Shown in pieces: positions 26,953 to 36,575 of a stretch of 64,000 bases of DNA. The position numbers and the translations under genes are program-made. The notes under the pieces were generated by a model. That model was not told the origin of the DNA. It searched no databases and saw nothing but the letters and a program-made list of their open reading frames with translations. Numbering within the stretch: position 1 is the stretch's first letter; every line of letters begins with the position of its first letter. Source of the stretch: Pseudoalteromonas arctica A 37-1-2 (lineage in GTDB: Bacteria; Pseudomonadota; Gammaproteobacteria; Enterobacterales; Alteromonadaceae); contig NZ_CP011025.1 in assembly GCF_000238395.3 (NCBI RefSeq), positions 3,100,001 to 3,164,000 on the forward strand. The letters are read 5' to 3'.

Positions 26953-29900
26953 ATGACTGCCGTACTCATTATTGTTGCTTTAAGTTATATAGGTGTGCTG
27001 TTTTGGCTCGCCAATTGGGGCGATAAAACAACCCCTTTGGCAAAGCGTATTAGCCATCACCCTTTTGTGTATTCACTCTCACTTGGGATTTACTGTACCT
27101 CTTGGACTTACTACGGCTCAGTGGGTACAGCCGCCACCAGCAGTTGGAGTTATTTGCCAATATTATTGGGCCCTGCGCTGCTGTTTTTATTCGGCCAAGG
27201 GTTTTTACGTAAGCTGGTACTGGTAAGCAAAAAACAAAACATAACCACTATTGCTGACTTTATTTCAGCTCGTTACGGCAAACGCCAAACTACCGCGATT
27301 ATGGTTACTGTTATTGCGCTGCTGGCGACTATTCCCTACATTGCACTGCAATTAAAAGCGCTTAGTACCAGCTTTTTACTTTTGCAAAACAGTAATAAAA
27401 TATCAGGCGATATGCTCGCGCTTTCTGCCACATTAATTATGGCCTTATTTGCAATATTTTTTGGTACCCGCAAAGTGGACGTAACAGAGTATCGCTCTGG
27501 GTTAATGCTTGCTGTCGCGTTTGAATCAATGATTAAACTTATTGCACTTATTGCTGTAGCAGGACTTGCTGTTTACACCTTATTTAATATGCCAGAGCCT
27601 ACTTCAAATAAAGTAACCGAGTCGATTTGGGCCCATTGGAGCGACTTTAACTTTTTTAGTTTTAACTTTATTGGCCAGTCTTTAATGGCTGCGGCGGCTA
27701 TTATATGTTTACCACGCCAGTTTCATGTAACCGTGGTCGACAATCAAAACAAACGCCACTTACTTACCGCTCGCTGGGCTTTCCCGCTATATTTACTATT
27801 AACTGCCGCAATGATTTTACCTATTGCGACTGCGGCTATTCATCCTGAAATTGGCAGCGGCTATTCACCCGACAGCTTTGTACTTGCCCTACCGTTAATT
27901 AACGACAACGCCTTTTTAACCACCTTTGTATTTATAGGTGGTTTATCGGCCGCCACCGCAATGATAGTGGTAGCAACGCTTACATTAAGCACGATGATTT
28001 CAAACGATGTGGTATTACCCCTAATGCTACGTCGTAAATTTAAACGCAACTTAATTACCACCAGTTATAAGTCTCGCATTTTACTTGTAAGGCGCTTTGC
28101 TATTGCAGGCATATTAATTTTGGCCTATTTCTATCAGCAATGGTTTGGCCATAGCAGCGCACTGGCAAGTATGGGCTTAGTTGCTTTTTCACTTGTTACT
28201 CAATTATTACCCGCTATTGTGGGCGGCTTATACTGGCGAAAAGGCCATGCTTATGGGGTTTATGCAGGTTTAGTTGCGGGCTTTATTTGCTGGGTACTAT
28301 TTTTAATGCTGCCAATACTCGATGCCGGAGCAACGCTTGATAGCGAGCTACAACAAACGCTTATAACACGCGGAACCTTGATAGCTTTGTTTGCCAATAT
28401 TGGGTGTTATATTAGTTTTTCACTTGGGGCTGAGGAGCGCTTAATTGATAAGATTCAGGCAGCTGCTTTTGTTAACCCTAAAGATCAGGCTATTTTATCA
28501 AGGCGCTTAAATAAAGACGTAAAAGCCACTGTTTACGACTTTAAAATACTACTGCAAACCTTTTTAGGTATTCAGCGCAGCCAACAAGTATTGGCGCATT
28601 ACGCACTCGCCCATCACTTAAGCGATAACAACGCACACCCAGAGCCTGAATTTATAGCCTACTGCGAACGCGCGTTAACAGGCGTGCTTGGCGCATCTTC
28701 CGCGCAAGCATTAATACATACGGTATCGTCGGGTAAGCGTATGGCGTTTGAAGAAGTTGTAAACTTTTTTGACGAAACCACACAAGCGCTGCAATTTAAT
28801 CAAAATCTGTTATTTACCTCACTCGAAAATTTAAGCCATGGTATTTCAGTTGTCGATAAAGATTTAAAGCTAGTAGCTTGGAATAAACGCTACAGCGAAA
28901 TGTTCGGCTACCCTGAAGGATTTTTAGAAGTAGGCCAACCCATAGAAGATATTATTAGATACAACGCTAACCGTGGTGAATGTGGCCCTGGCGAAATAGA
29001 ACGCCAAGTAGAAAAACGTGTGCAGCATTTAAAATACGGCAGCTCGCATCACTTTATTCGCCACCGTCGTAATGGCCAAGTATACGAAATGATTGGTAAT
29101 CCGCTGCCCGATGGCGGATTTGTTACCAGCTTTTCGGATATTACCAATCACATAAGTACGCAAAATGCACTTGAAGAAGTAAACATGGATCTTGAAAACC
29201 GCATAGAAGCGCGAACTCAAGAAGTACAAACCATTAATAGAGACTTACAAGCTCAAATAGATAGCCGTGTACAAACCGAGCAAGCACTTACTTTAGCCAA
29301 ACGAGAAGCAGAGCAAGCCAACGACAGTAAAACGCGCTTTTTAGCACTGGCGAGCCACGACATTTTACAGCCGTTAAACGCAGCACGTTTATACCTTGCT
29401 GCCATTGACGAAAAGCAACTCGACAGCACTAACCAAAACAGCTTTGAAAAATTAGGCGACAGTCTTGATTCAACCGTGCACTTAATGTCGGCACTACTTG
29501 AAATAGCCAAGCTAGAACAAGGCGCTATGACCCCAACCCCTCGCCACTTTTATATTGAAGATATTTTAGCGCCACTGCAAAGTGAATACGCTATTTTATC
29601 AAGTGATAAAGGCCTTAAGCTTAGTGTGCGTTCACACCAACAAATTGTGCACAGCGATATAACCTATTTACGCCGAATTATTCAAAACTTGGTCTCTAAT
29701 GCAGTTAAATACACCGATAATGGCCGTGTATTAATTGCCTGTAGGAACCGAAAGCACAATTTACGAATAGAAGTATGGGATACAGGCCCTGGTATTAGCG
29801 AAGTAGAGCAAGCTAAAATATTTAATGACTTTTACCGTGTTGAGTCGGGCGATAACAAAGGCGTAGGCTTAGGCTTAGGTGTTGTAAAACGTATGGCTGA

Positions 29901-30393
29901 CTTATTAAGTTTGCCGCTTGATGTGCATTCTGAGCCAAATAAAGGTAGCCGTTTTAGCATTGAAGTACCTTATGGCGACGAGCAGTTTGTACAACAAAAA
30001 AGTACTACAAACAGCCCAATAGAAAACCGTGCAGCAATTAATATTGTTGCCGTAGACGACGACCCTGAAAACCTAGCTGCAATGGCAAGCTTACTTAAAA
30101 AGTGGCAAGCTAATTACACGCTATTTGATAATGTAAATAATGTACTGGCGCACGCTAAAGAAAACGGTGCACCCGATGTTATTTTAATGGACTACCAATT
30201 AGGCAATGACTGCGATGGCATAACGCTAATTAAAACCCTGCGCGAAATTTGGCAAAGCCAAGTACCCGCTATTTTAATTACCGCAGTACGCGACACCGAG
30301 CTTAAACAAGAAACCAAAGCCGCTAATATTCATTATTTAAGTAAGCCAATTAAACCGGGCAAACTAAAAGCACTGCTTAATCACAGTACATAA
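26953..30393 (+). CDS. crbS: CrbS-type symporter-fused hybrid histidine kinase
   Basis: A 1146-residue fusion. The N-terminal half (about 1-500) is an SSS-type transporter domain of 12-13 helices with GIYCTSWTYYGSVGTA and FISARYGKRQT. A PAS domain follows (LENLSHGISVVDKDLKLVAWNKRY), then a coiled segment, HisKA with His802 in LASHDILQPL, an HATPase domain (NLVSNAVKYTDNGR, GVGLGLGVVKRMADLL) and a receiver domain with Asp1080 in ILMDYQLGND. This is the CrbS/CbrA architecture known from the acetate switch that controls acs in Vibrio and Pseudomonas. The partner regulator CrbR is not in the window. Its place opposite actP fits acetate control. Confidence 0.87.
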   Translation: MTAVLIIVALSYIGVLFWLANWGDKTTPLAKRISHHPFVYSLSLGIYCTSWTYYGSVGTAATSSWSYLPILLGPALLFLFGQGFLRKLVLVSKKQNITTIADFISARYGKRQTTAIMVTVIALLATIPYIALQLKALSTSFLLLQNSNKISGDMLALSATLIMALFAIFFGTRKVDVTEYRSGLMLAVAFESMIKLIALIAVAGLAVYTLFNMPEPTSNKVTESIWAHWSDFNFFSFNFIGQSLMAAAAIICLPRQFHVTVVDNQNKRHLLTARWAFPLYLLLTAAMILPIATAAIHPEIGSGYSPDSFVLALPLINDNAFLTTFVFIGGLSAATAMIVVATLTLSTMISNDVVLPLMLRRKFKRNLITTSYKSRILLVRRFAIAGILILAYFYQQWFGHSSALASMGLVAFSLVTQLLPAIVGGLYWRKGHAYGVYAGLVAGFICWVLFLMLPILDAGATLDSELQQTLITRGTLIALFANIGCYISFSLGAEERLIDKIQAAAFVNPKDQAILSRRLNKDVKATVYDFKILLQTFLGIQRSQQVLAHYALAHHLSDNNAHPEPEFIAYCERALTGVLGASSAQALIHTVSSGKRMAFEEVVNFFDETTQALQFNQNLLFTSLENLSHGISVVDKDLKLVAWNKRYSEMFGYPEGFLEVGQPIEDIIRYNANRGECGPGEIERQVEKRVQHLKYGSSHHFIRHRRNGQVYEMIGNPLPDGGFVTSFSDITNHISTQNALEEVNMDLENRIEARTQEVQTINRDLQAQIDSRVQTEQALTLAKREAEQANDSKTRFLALASHDILQPLNAARLYLAAIDEKQLDSTNQNSFEKLGDSLDSTVHLMSALLEIAKLEQGAMTPTPRHFYIEDILAPLQSEYAILSSDKGLKLSVRSHQQIVHSDITYLRRIIQNLVSNAVKYTDNGRVLIACRNRKHNLRIEVWDTGPGISEVEQAKIFNDFYRVESGDNKGVGLGLGVVKRMADLLSLPLDVHSEPNKGSRFSIEVPYGDEQFVQQKSTTNSPIENRAAINIVAVDDDPENLAAMASLLKKWQANYTLFDNVNNVLAHAKENGAPDVILMDYQLGNDCDGITLIKTLREIWQSQVPAILITAVRDTELKQETKAANIHYLSKPIKPGKLKALLNHST

Positions 30394-30447
30394 TAAGCGA
30401 GTAAAAAGTGTTCTTGTTAAAAGCTATCAAGTAATAGCGTAAAACAA

Positions 30448-30473
30448 AAAGCCCAGAATCTTCACTGGGCTTT
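30448..30473 (+). terminator. Terminator of crbS
   Basis: aaagcccag-aatcttca-ctgggcttt is a 9-bp stem with a T-rich tail. Its A-rich left flank lets it serve the convergent DUF2339 gene, ending at 30495, as well. Confidence 0.85.
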
Positions 30474-30494
30474 GCTTTATAAAGTGTTCAAAAG

Positions 30495-33140
30495 TTAAAC
30501 TGGATTTACTCGGCTTCTAAGCTTTTGGAATAACCAACTTAACCCCACCAACGAAAGTCCTAATCCAATAAACGAAAGCGCTTTAAGTAAGCCCTCCAAG
30601 TTAGCCATATCAATTAAAAACACTTTAACAATAACTGCAGCTAGTAAGCCTAAGCCGATTTTTTGTATTAATAACTGGTTTTTTAAATGACCAAAAATAA
30701 CAGTACCCGCCCCCATTACTAACCAAATAACAGAGTAGCTATAAAGCTCTGCATTACTTGTGCCTTTTGATAAGTAAATATAAGGCCCTTGCCAGTATTG
30801 GCGAATAAAGCTGTTTATTGCCAATAATATAAACCCACCCGCAACGGCCAATATAAATGGCGTAGCTTTAGCGTTTATTGGTTTTACAAGCTTGGCCAGC
30901 CAAAGCGTTAATCCTGCAGGTACTAACCACAATAGTAATAACCAGTTAAATATTGGCAGCTCACCTATGTAAAGTGATTCAAATAATGGGTTGTCGTCAA
31001 GCAGTGTTTTAATAGCAAAAAGCCCTGCTAACCCTACAAGTGCAAAGCCCGCCACTTGGTATAACTTAGCTAAAGTACCGGCAAGTTTTGCTCTGTGTAA
31101 ATACACACACCCTAATGCCAGCCAGTTACAGGTAAGGAGTATTTGTTCGTAAAAGTTAAGTGAATCAAATTGCGGATAATGCCCTACTAACTGATAACTT
31201 GTTTCGGTGGTAATAAAAAGTGCTAAACAATGAAGCGCTGCACCTTCGAGCCATATTTTCAGTTTTGATGAGTCAAAGCACTTAGCTGCGGCAAAAAATA
31301 ACGCAATACATAACGGATAAACCACAATGCTCCAATGCAAACCAAATACCGTGAGTGCATCGTAACTTGGCGTCCAAGGTGAAAGCGTAAGGCGCAGTAA
31401 TAACGCAGCAACCAAGGCTTTTATAGGCCAATGTGGCATAGGCACGCTATAGCGTTTAATAAGTACGCTTATAAGTAATACTTGTACAGCAAGAGCAATG
31501 GTTAGGCCGCTGTCACTTAGTAGCATGGTAATTGCTAACGTAATATTGGCATTAGCGCCTACCCAATAAGTAAAACGCTGAAATAGCGTTGTATTATGTT
31601 GCGCGAGCTTTATTAAAATAGCGGCGACTACAAACAATACAACGGCCCAAAGTGGATATGCAGTACTTAACGCGGAATTAGGAATAAGCGTATATAAAGT
31701 CGCTATCATTACAAATACACTAAATGCCCCCGAAATATGAAACGCTAAACGCTTAATCTGTTTTTTACCGTAATAAAGCCCAAAAGCGGTAAGTAACAAT
31801 CCGAGTAATAAACCCAAACCATACTCATTTTTGAATATAAAGAGTGCGTCATCAAATAGGTTTGGCGAAAGATGCGTGCGCTGAGCGCCTATCACTAATA
31901 GTGTTGAAATAACTAACGCTACACCCTGCCAAATATCCCAACGGCTATTTTTAAGGACTAAAAACAACACCAATACAATACACAACACGCCGATTGTTTG
32001 CCACTGCATATCAAAGTGACTTATTAGCATGGTAAATATTAAGGGCGCCATAAAGGCGAGTAATAATGCATGATCTGGAAGCACTTTAATTAAGCGTTTT
32101 AAACTGTGCGGGCGATGTTCAATAACATTCAGTTTTAGACCTAAGCGCGGTATAGCAATTAACCCAATAATACTAAGTAAAGCAAATGCCCCCATTAACC
32201 AAACGGTATTAATTTTAAGTAATGTAAAACCAACTAAATACCAACCAATATGCCCTGCCCATAATAAATACCACAACCAAGCTCGCTGTACTTTATGTGC
32301 AACTAACGCAGCCGACAAACTTACAAAGCCAACATACATAAATAATGCAAACAAGTTACCACTGCCAGTGCTAACCCATATTGGTACACTATAAGCGCCA
32401 ATAATACCTAATACCGCTAATAATGGGCCTAACCTAAGTGCCATCGCACTTGCGCTAATTGCTATAATAGCTAACGCAAAAAATGCCACGGTAGGGCTAA
32501 GCATATCGTAGCTACTGTAAGCTAAAAGCGTTAAAGCAAAACAGGTAATAAACCCGCCGCTTGCAAGCGCTGCGGGTATGTAATTATTAAAGCCTTCAAA
32601 TACAATGCGTTTATGGTGTAAATAAGCTGCGGCTGCAATTAGGCCAAGCCCAAATAAGCCACCTAAACTCAACCTCATTACAGGCGATAATAATCCAGCT
32701 TCTAGGCTGTATTTAGCTAAAAATATGCCCCCAAACGCAAGCGCTATTGCGCCTATCCAGGTCATCCAGTTCTCTTCAAACCCTGCGCGTAATTTATTAA
32801 ATAGTAATTCTATGGCTGATGCTTCAGCTGGTTTGGCTTTTTTAGGAGGCGCTGATAGCTGATTTATTACAGGTGGCGACAAGTTTTGGGGCGTTAAGTT
32901 TGGCTGTGCTTTATGAGCAATTGGCTCTGATCTTGAAAGCGCTGCCTGAGCCGTAGATGCTTCACTTTGAGGTTCACTTTGCGATATCGATTTATGTGTT
33001 TGTAGATGTGTTATTTTGGCCCTTAAAACAGCAACTTCTTGTTTTAATCCATTTAACTGCACTAGCGCTATTAAGCCGCAAATAGCACCGGCAACTACAA
33101 CCAGTATTACTATGACGGCTAACCCAACTAAATCATCCAT
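30495..33140 (-). CDS. DUF2339 polytopic membrane protein
   Basis: An 881-residue protein. One N-terminal helix (about 5-28) is followed by a 90-residue Ser/Pro/Gln-rich cytoplasmic-type linker, then about 25 closely packed helices. The entry ENWMTWIGAIALAFGGIFLAKYS is the family hallmark. No catalytic motif is visible. DUF2339 proteins are widely distributed and uncharacterised; a role in envelope physiology is only a guess. The gene is monocistronic, bounded by the crbS terminator on the left and the terminator of the next leftward gene on the right. Confidence 0.8.
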   Translation of the reverse strand: MDDLVGLAVIVILVVVAGAICGLIALVQLNGLKQEVAVLRAKITHLQTHKSISQSEPQSEASTAQAALSRSEPIAHKAQPNLTPQNLSPPVINQLSAPPKKAKPAEASAIELLFNKLRAGFEENWMTWIGAIALAFGGIFLAKYSLEAGLLSPVMRLSLGGLFGLGLIAAAAYLHHKRIVFEGFNNYIPAALASGGFITCFALTLLAYSSYDMLSPTVAFFALAIIAISASAMALRLGPLLAVLGIIGAYSVPIWVSTGSGNLFALFMYVGFVSLSAALVAHKVQRAWLWYLLWAGHIGWYLVGFTLLKINTVWLMGAFALLSIIGLIAIPRLGLKLNVIEHRPHSLKRLIKVLPDHALLLAFMAPLIFTMLISHFDMQWQTIGVLCIVLVLFLVLKNSRWDIWQGVALVISTLLVIGAQRTHLSPNLFDDALFIFKNEYGLGLLLGLLLTAFGLYYGKKQIKRLAFHISGAFSVFVMIATLYTLIPNSALSTAYPLWAVVLFVVAAILIKLAQHNTTLFQRFTYWVGANANITLAITMLLSDSGLTIALAVQVLLISVLIKRYSVPMPHWPIKALVAALLLRLTLSPWTPSYDALTVFGLHWSIVVYPLCIALFFAAAKCFDSSKLKIWLEGAALHCLALFITTETSYQLVGHYPQFDSLNFYEQILLTCNWLALGCVYLHRAKLAGTLAKLYQVAGFALVGLAGLFAIKTLLDDNPLFESLYIGELPIFNWLLLLWLVPAGLTLWLAKLVKPINAKATPFILAVAGGFILLAINSFIRQYWQGPYIYLSKGTSNAELYSYSVIWLVMGAGTVIFGHLKNQLLIQKIGLGLLAAVIVKVFLIDMANLEGLLKALSFIGLGLSLVGLSWLFQKLRSRVNPV

Positions 33141-33213
33141 GGCACACTCTTATTAATTATTATGCCCTGAGTGTACCTAATTATTAATGAGTAGGTAAAT
33201 TTTGTTCAATAAA

Positions 33214-33245
33214 AAAGCCTAAGTACTTAAAGTGCTTAGGCTTTA
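33214..33245 (-). terminator. Terminator of the DUF4397 lipoprotein gene
   Basis: On the minus strand aaagcctaagcac-ttaag-type stem (33214-33245) carries a T-run; the arms aaagcctaagtact and agtgcttaggcttt pair with one mismatch. It follows the DUF4397 stop by about 20 bases. Confidence 0.85.
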
Positions 33246-33266
33246 TGCTACTTAATATGTTTAGAT

Positions 33267-34628
33267 TTATTCAACACTATCGGTAATAGTGCGCTCTAGG
33301 GTCATTTTATAACCTGAGCTTGTTGTTTCATCATGCTCTAAAATCAATATGTAGTTACCCTCTTGTGTAAAGTCCATATCGCTTTGCTGAATAAGCACAA
33401 TTTGCTGGCCATTATCTTCGTAAACAACATAAACCGTGTAAATTTCGTTATCTACAACCTGTTCTTCTTGGTCATACTTATCTAGGCCATCGACTACGTT
33501 ACTGGTGTCGTCTACCGTTTCGCCGTTAAGTGTAAAGTACACATCAACATCTGAAACCGACTGCCCTGCGTAGCTTTCAATTAGGTTTACAACCGATACC
33601 GTATGGCTGTAACTACTTGGTGTTAGGTTTTCTTCAACGCTCATCATACGTAAACCGTTATCAACGTCGTTATAAAAAATACCCACCGCACTTTGCTCAC
33701 GCTCTAGCGTCATTAAAAAGTTATCAGCTAGTTTTGTACCTTCTTCGTCGTACATCGCTACGCTGTAACTATTGGGCGAAAGTTCAACATAATCGGTATA
33801 AGAGTCACTAGCGACTGTATTTGTTGTGTTTACAGTTGTACCGCGTGTAGCAGAAAAGCTCACTGGTGAGTAGTCATCGACCGTATTTATAAAGCGTAAT
33901 TGCCCCAGTGCAGATTGATGTTTAAGCTCAGTAACGTAGTTATTATCGGTTACTACATCAAGCGTAATACCGCCTTCTTCTGTAGCATAACTTGGGCGGA
34001 TCATTGCTACATAACTTGCTTCATCGTATAAATAAACAGATGACGACTCGTACACAACATCACTGCTGCCCGCTTCTGTTATGTAAATAGTGTAATAGCC
34101 TTCATCAATGCTTTGCAGATCTAACTCACTTAAATATTGAGCCGATGAAAAAAGTGTCGCGCTTTCAAATACGCCATCATCAGTTGCTAAATAAATATCG
34201 TAGTTAGTGTCCTCCCCTGCAATATTGTAAAACCCTAAGTTAAACTCACCCGTATCGCTTGTAATAGGTACGCTAAGCTCTGTAAATGTAGGCTCATCAA
34301 AGTTGCCGCTCATTACTACTAACTGTGTTTTGTCACCTTTAATAGAAATTTCTTGGTCGCTAATTGTTATATAGCTGTCGTTAGCATCTAGGTATTCAAA
34401 ACTTACATCATAAGTGCCTGTGCTGTAGTTATGGCGAGTAGTTACATCGGCAAAATCAGCGCCTGAGCGCTCTGTTTCTTCAACAAACAAACGTGTGTAT
34501 GGGCTATTGTAAGAGCCGTTATACAATTGGATGTAACCTGTAGAGCTTGAGCTATCATCAGAGCCGCAGCCCGACAAAATAGTAATTAGACTTAAGGGTA
34601 ATGCAGCTTTTAAAAGGGAGTTGGTCAT
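33267..34628 (-). CDS. DUF4397-type outer-membrane lipoprotein
   Basis: A signal peptide ending in lipobox LSGC (Cys21, Gly at +2) precedes a 430-residue acidic, Ser/Thr/Tyr-rich beta protein. It looks like two DUF4397 modules in tandem: STGYIQLYNGSYNSPYTRLFVE starting one, and LGQLRFINTVDDYSPVSFSAT the other. Each has the pattern of an N-terminal strand with N-ly placed residues and a turn carrying DVSFEY or YSVAMYDE. DUF4397 proteins are surface or periplasmic and of unknown function. Compositional acidity is typical of marine secreted proteins. Monocistronic with its own terminator. Confidence 0.72.
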   Translation of the reverse strand: MTNSLLKAALPLSLITILSGCGSDDSSSSTGYIQLYNGSYNSPYTRLFVEETERSGADFADVTTRHNYSTGTYDVSFEYLDANDSYITISDQEISIKGDKTQLVVMSGNFDEPTFTELSVPITSDTGEFNLGFYNIAGEDTNYDIYLATDDGVFESATLFSSAQYLSELDLQSIDEGYYTIYITEAGSSDVVYESSSVYLYDEASYVAMIRPSYATEEGGITLDVVTDNNYVTELKHQSALGQLRFINTVDDYSPVSFSATRGTTVNTTNTVASDSYTDYVELSPNSYSVAMYDEEGTKLADNFLMTLEREQSAVGIFYNDVDNGLRMMSVEENLTPSSYSHTVSVVNLIESYAGQSVSDVDVYFTLNGETVDDTSNVVDGLDKYDQEEQVVDNEIYTVYVVYEDNGQQIVLIQQSDMDFTQEGNYILILEHDETTSSGYKMTLERTITDSVE

Positions 34629-34792
34629 TAAGGTTATTCCTTATTATTAATATCCCCATTATGACCCAAACATTCTATTTTAATTTCATGATTTACAAAG
34701 CATTACCCTCACTGACATTTCCTTACGAAAACGTTAAAAAGTGTAGTAAATGTGCAAACAATAAGGACGTGTTTTTATATAATTAAAAACGC

Positions 34793-35698
34793 TTACGGGG
34801 CAATTTCAAAACGATCTCGGCCACTCTTCTTAGCTAAATATAAAGCTTGATCAGCGCGCTTCATTACTTTATCTAAAGGCTCATTAGGCGTTTGCATTGC
34901 AACACCTATACTTACTGTTAAGTGGCGAGAATTTTGAACATTTATGGTGTGCGCAAGATCAATTAATTGCTGCGAAAAATCACATGCTTGCGTCATATTA
35001 TTTGTAGGCAAGTATCCACCAAATTCTTCACCACCGAGGCGAGCAAATTTGTTTTGGTGCGTAAAAGCATTGTCGTATTTAGTTGCTAGTTCTTTAAGCA
35101 CTACATCACCAACATCATGACCAAATTCATCATTAATTGCTTTAAAGTGGTCTATATCTACAATTAAAATAACGTAAGGTGAGTGCTGAGCATCTTTAGC
35201 GTGCTGATAAAAATAACGTCTGTTATGTACCTTGGTTAAATCATCAATAATTAGCTCACGCGCTAATCGATTATTAATACTTTGTATAAAGCGCATCGTT
35301 TTAAATAAACCATAGGAAGTTAAAAGCATGCCGCTGGTTCTGCATAAATCTTCAAAATAAATACTTACCCAGTAAGGCTGTATCACTATCTCATCGATTA
35401 AATCAGCTGTATTACCCATGGACCAGAGCATTAATCCGAGAGTCGAAAATGTATATGCAAGCTTTGAAAGTTTGGAGCACTGAACCATCCAAAATAAAAA
35501 AATAAGAACAATTAAATTAATAAAATCAGTTGTAAAACCGTAAACATTATTTTGAACTTGTAAGGGAGGAAAGTTAGTTAGGGAGTAGGCTGAAAAAATA
35601 ACAATATAAGCTAATAAAAATAGGCTTACAGTTTTATTTTTCCAGCTCATTTTAAAAAAATTAGAAAGCCTGATAGTGAGTTTTACAGTTTCAATCAT
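34793..35698 (-). CDS. Membrane-bound diguanylate cyclase
   Basis: About five to six N-terminal membrane segments (residues 20-130) precede a GGDEF domain starting DDLTKVHNRRYF. The catalytic motif is RLGGEEF, the active GGEEF variant, with DIDHFKAINDEFGHDVGD upstream. The RxxD inhibitory site expected five residues before the motif is not seen (FTHQNKFA instead), so product feedback inhibition is probably absent. It should make cyclic di-GMP in response to a membrane-sensed signal. The N-terminal sensor region is not recognised. It is monocistronic. Confidence 0.88.
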   Translation of the reverse strand: MIETVKLTIRLSNFFKMSWKNKTVSLFLLAYIVIFSAYSLTNFPPLQVQNNVYGFTTDFINLIVLIFLFWMVQCSKLSKLAYTFSTLGLMLWSMGNTADLIDEIVIQPYWVSIYFEDLCRTSGMLLTSYGLFKTMRFIQSINNRLARELIIDDLTKVHNRRYFYQHAKDAQHSPYVILIVDIDHFKAINDEFGHDVGDVVLKELATKYDNAFTHQNKFARLGGEEFGGYLPTNNMTQACDFSQQLIDLAHTINVQNSRHLTVSIGVAMQTPNEPLDKVMKRADQALYLAKKSGRDRFEIAP

Positions 35699-35795
35699 AT
35701 TAACCCTAAGCTTTTCGATACTATATTAAAAAACTATAGCACATTACCAAAAAGGCTTATTAGAATAAGGTGGTTAATAACCTTTAATAATGAGC

Positions 35796-36380
35796 TTAAA
35801 TCACCAAGCTTAATCCCCAAACTCCTAACACAAGTAACGTTATTAAAACCATTGCCTTAGTTTTGTGTTTACTAATGATTCGCTCAGCTTCATTACCTGC
35901 ATAATAAACAATAATAGCCAAACCAAAGTAACGAATAGAACGCGCAATACCTGAGGCCAATAAAAATAGCCAAATAGAGTACTTAGTCGCGCCTGCAGCA
36001 AGCATCGCTATTTGAAACGGAATAGGCACTATGCCTAGTGTTATTACAAACCAAAAACCTTGATCTTGCATTTGCTGTTTAACGTTTTCAAATTGCTCAG
36101 GGCTCGAAAACGTATTAATAATCCAATCGCCAACCGCATCAAATAAATAATAACCCAACGCATAACCAAACAATGCGCCCACTATGCAGCCCAAGGTCGC
36201 CATTAATGCTATAAGCCATAGCTTTTCTCGACGAGCCTGCATAAGAGGCACAAGCACTGCTTCAAGTGGAATAGGAACTATGGTTGACTCTAAAAACGAC
36301 GCCACTGTAATACCGCTAAGCATATGCTTAGAGTCAATAAAATTACGCGTTTTTTCTTTTAGCTTTTTTTGAATGGCCAT
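35796..36380 (-). CDS. DedA/YqaA-family membrane protein
   Basis: A 194-residue integral membrane protein of the VTT/DedA group. The re-entrant segment SFLESTIVPIPLEAVLVPLMQARREK, the GCIVGALFGYALGYYLFDAVGD helix and the VIPFQIAMLAAGATKYSIWLF-type pattern fit YqaA-like proteins. DedA proteins act in envelope lipid (undecaprenyl phosphate or phospholipid) flipping, but the specific substrate of this subgroup is unknown. Its ATG at 36380 is 195 bases from the divergent DUF3754 gene, so they may share a control region. Confidence 0.82.
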   Translation of the reverse strand: MAIQKKLKEKTRNFIDSKHMLSGITVASFLESTIVPIPLEAVLVPLMQARREKLWLIALMATLGCIVGALFGYALGYYLFDAVGDWIINTFSSPEQFENVKQQMQDQGFWFVITLGIVPIPFQIAMLAAGATKYSIWLFLLASGIARSIRYFGLAIIVYYAGNEAERIISKHKTKAMVLITLLVLGVWGLSLVI

Positions 36381-36575
36381 AGTAAATCCTTTTCACTTAT
36401 AAATAAGAACAAGAGTATTCAATAAGCCAATAATTACACATTTAGGTTAATACACGCTGAAAACAGTGTACTAAATTTATCAGGTCCTACTGCATTAACA
36501 AATTAGTAATATCCATAAGAATATTTTATTATGTGCCCATGCAGTTAGATTCCCTATCACAGTAGTTATTAATTT

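Noticed and set aside
34601..34786. A rightward 61-codon frame between the DUF4397 gene and the diguanylate cyclase
   Set aside because: It overlaps the start of the leftward lipoprotein gene on the other strand, has no ribosome-binding site and no recognisable motif.
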